Positions 61,749 through 64,000 of a stretch of DNA of 64,000 bases are shown here, in pieces; the first letter of the stretch is position 1, and each line of letters opens with the position of its first letter. The notes below the pieces were generated by a model, which saw only the letters and a list, made by a program, of their open reading frames with translations, made no database searches and was not told where the DNA came from. The stretch lies in NCBI GenBank assembly GCA_963966185.1, contig CAWZYM010000100.1, forward strand, positions 185,001 to 249,000. Direction: 5' to 3'. Origin of the DNA: Rhabditoides inermis (taxonomy: Eukaryota; Nematoda; Chromadorea; Rhabditida; Rhabditidae). The position numbers and the translations under genes were made by a program.

Positions 61749-64000
61749 CTATCGTCGGCGGCGGCGGTCGTCGCTGCGACTGCGTTCGCGGTGGTGGCGA
61801 GGACGCGACGAGCGCTCCCTGTCGTCGCGACGATCCGAGCGGTCGCTGGAATCATCATGACGTCACCACACACTTCTTCCCCTCTCTCGCTCACCCCCTC
61901 CTCTCCCGGTCCCTGTCGTCCCTCCTATCCCTATCCCTCGGGCGGCTCTCGCGGTCTCCGCCGCTACACTCCTTCGCCACAGTCTCCTAAAAGTAAAGAT
62001 CAGACTCAATTTTTGTTGGCAATTGGCAAAAACGAATCTCAAAGAGATTCATTCGCCTTTTTGCTGCATAATCGAGTCTTCGAGTATGAACTCGGCATGA
62101 TCATGCTAGCGTCTGCAAGGTTAAATCGGTAGCCCGGTAGCCCCCCGATTTCACCTTAACCTTTTGTATGATAGCCCATCCGTACCTTGAGCTCCTTGGC
62201 GGCCTGGTCGATGTGTATGTACCCCATGTGCACCTTGCCGGTGAGGTGGTCCTCCACGCGACACGCAGCGTCGTTCACAATCAGCAGACAGCCGCACACC
62301 TCGCACACCTGACGAGGTCATCATACAGAATCCAGATTTCAAATTCCAGAATCTTCCAGCCGGGGTTAAGAATAATCAGTGAACACTTCCTAATATGGAA
62401 ACAACTTGGCGAATCACGACCATGTTCGCGATTCCAAAAAAAACATGTGACAGTTTGATACTTGGAATGCGCACAACAACCGTGCTTTGAGAAACTCTAC
62501 AGCTAAGCCTCCGCACCTCCATGGCCTTGAACGTGCGGGGCTGGCTGGCGGCTATGTCCATCTGCCGCCGCAGCTCGTCCCTCTGCGCCTGCATCGCCTC
62601 CGCCTGCTGCACCAGGGCCACGCTCTTCTCAATGTCCCCGGCGGCGCCCGCCTTCTCCGCCGCCGCCTGCGTCCCCTCGATCTCCGTCTCCACACAGGAG
62701 AGCTTGTTGCGGAGAGCCCCACGAGCTTCGTCCTGAATGGTAGTACATGAAAACTTATAATATAACACTATGGGGAAAATATATATAATGTAGCGGCCAG
62801 AGTGGATTCTTCTCAGAATCCATTTAACCGCTCAATTCTTTCTTGGCCATTCGGAATGTGCAATCGCCTTCTGAGAGGGGTAAGAATCCACTCTGGCCGC
62901 TTCTTGAAACAGATGAATGAGAGAATGGCCTTAACGCACGAGGGCTCCGTCGCCGCGCTCGAGCTTGAGCTTGGCCTTGTTGGCGTCGATGCGCCTGTGG
63001 AGGTCGCGCTGCAGACCCAGAAAGTACGCCAGCGCCTCCTGCTCGTACCTGAACACGTTGTGTGAGTATCATTACCAGTTCCGGATGCGAGGATGCGGTA
63101 TGAAAGAGGGTATCCCCATTTTCACGGTACGGCAATTATAGCTGGTCGGCCAGACAAACGAGAAATGACGAAGAAATTATGCGGAAACAGCCACATTATA
63201 AGGTTTTTCTAATTTATAACAGCATCAAGAGCCAAATTCAAAAATCGAACTACAAGCGTTTGTCGGGAATCCCTTTCTCTATATCTATATCATATACAAA
63301 TTTGAGCTCTCTAGCTCAACTTTGAAAATAGTTATTTCCAATTTACCATTTTACCTATTGAACACCTGGATATCGATGGTTATCGATGAATATAAAATTT
63401 AGTTTTCACTTATTCAAAAATTGAACTCCAAGCGATTCTCACAATTCCTCTTGCGCAGCTCCTGTGAAAATTTCAAAAAAATACAAAATTTCTGAACAGA
63501 GTTATTTTCAATTAAAGTTGGAGAACTCTGCTTCATTTGACTTGCAAATAACCTTCATTTCCCTGAAATCAGACCACCGTGAACCGGGGGACACCCTATA
63601 GTGGCATGAAATTGCCAGCAGCATGTCCAAGACATTGGCTGAACCACGCACCCGAGTTTGTAGCGGCGGCTCGACTTCTCGTAGTCCTCGCGCAGCTTCG
63701 GCTCGTGGATCTTCTTGCACGGCTCTGAAACGAAATCATAAAATAACAATAAAAACTCCGATTCGAAAACTTTGTAAACACGCACGCAGCTCGTACTTGG
63801 TGTTGTTGAAGGCGTCATGGGGGCAGTAGGCGACCAGCGCGAGCGGGCACACCTCAGGGTCCTAGGTAAACACGTAAACAAACAAACAAACAAACAAACA
63901 AACAAACAAACAAACAAACAAGTAAACAAAACGCACGTCGAAGCGGACGAGCGCGTTGCAGCCGGCGTCGGCGTTGCGCCGCGGTCCCATCAGCTGGTCC
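61749..64000 (-). CDS. LUC7-like U1 snRNP-associated protein (5' end beyond window)
   Basis: LUC7 proteins join U1 snRNP and influence 5' splice-site choice. Exons: 64000-63937 (partial), 63861-63786, 63724-63652, 63048-62940, 62732-62517, 62308-62186, 61986-61895, 61845-61749; about 282 codons visible. The first visible residues DQLMGPRRNAD match the N-terminal LUC7 motif, so only about ten residues are missing. The first zinc finger is C..LALVAYCPHD...CKKIH (CCCH type). The second is VCEVCGCLLI...DHLTGKVHMGY (C2H2 type). Between them is a Glu/Ala/Gln coiled coil. The tail is short and rich in Arg/Asp/Ser (RDRDRRDDRDRERRGD then RSRSDDRRRRR), a reduced RS domain. LUC7L/LUC7L2 versus LUC7L3 is not settled. 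Confidence 0.92.
62762..62900. repeat. Short inverted repeat in LUC7 intron
   Basis: GCGGCCAGAGTGGATTCTTC (62792-62811) and its inverse GTAAGAATCCACTCTGGCCGC (near 62880-62901) face each other about 70 bp apart. This is a possible small TIR element in the intron 62733-62939. Confidence 0.6.
63873..63925. repeat. (CAAA)n microsatellite in LUC7 intron
   Basis: About 12 copies of CAAA (TTTG on the coding strand) fill the first visible intron of the LUC7-like gene. Confidence 0.9.

Overview
The window is from an intron-rich animal nuclear genome. Every gene is split by many small GT-AG introns, coding exons are GC-rich, and the gene set is metazoan: a Vsx/ceh-10 homeobox gene, DNA polymerase theta, kinesin-4, a JmjC demethylase, ALG1, LUC7 and fumarase. 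Nearly every start codon lies 0-5 nt after a 3' splice-acceptor-like TAG or CAG. Two genes are packed so closely that they look polycistronic. Both are habits of animals with spliced-leader trans-splicing. A nematode would fit, but the species cannot be named from the sequence alone. The 46-exon and 29-exon models below were assembled by hand; codon phase closes exactly across every junction, which is the main support for them.

Layout. 0.3-2.9 kb: class II fumarase (-). 2.9-5.2 kb: intergenic, holding a 1.16 kb foldback element. 5.2-13.8 kb: kinesin-4 family motor (+), with a head-to-head pair of tRNA-derived SINE-like repeats in one intron. 14.4-36.1 kb: DNA polymerase theta (+). One of its introns (18.0-22.2 kb) contains a whole Vsx/ceh-10 homeobox gene on the opposite strand. 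Other introns hold inverted-repeat elements, a truncated LINE and long microsatellites. 37.0-42.7 kb: a ZZ-finger protein with a DUF4781-like C-terminal part (+), carrying a duplicated in-frame exon. 43.1-44.6 kb: a small HMG-box-like protein (-). It is divergent from a JmjC (KDM2/KDM7-type) histone demethylase at 45.1-50.9 kb (+). 51.4-56.5 kb: a 62-codon ORF followed on the same spliced transcript by ALG1 mannosyltransferase (+); the ALG1 ATG is split by an intron. 57.3-59.3 kb: a Cys-rich protein (-). 61.7-64.0 kb: a LUC7-like U1 snRNP protein (-), whose 5' end lies outside the window.

The genes do not form one pathway. Several act in chromosome or RNA maintenance (POLQ, kinesin-4, JmjC, LUC7). 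Mobile DNA is confined to introns and spacers: two SINE-like families, LINE 3' fragments, a hAT-like element with a perfect 8-bp target duplication, TIR elements, a possible Helitron end, and very abundant GA/CT tracts. Introns also hold repeated partial duplications of neighbouring exon ends, which give decoy splice sites.
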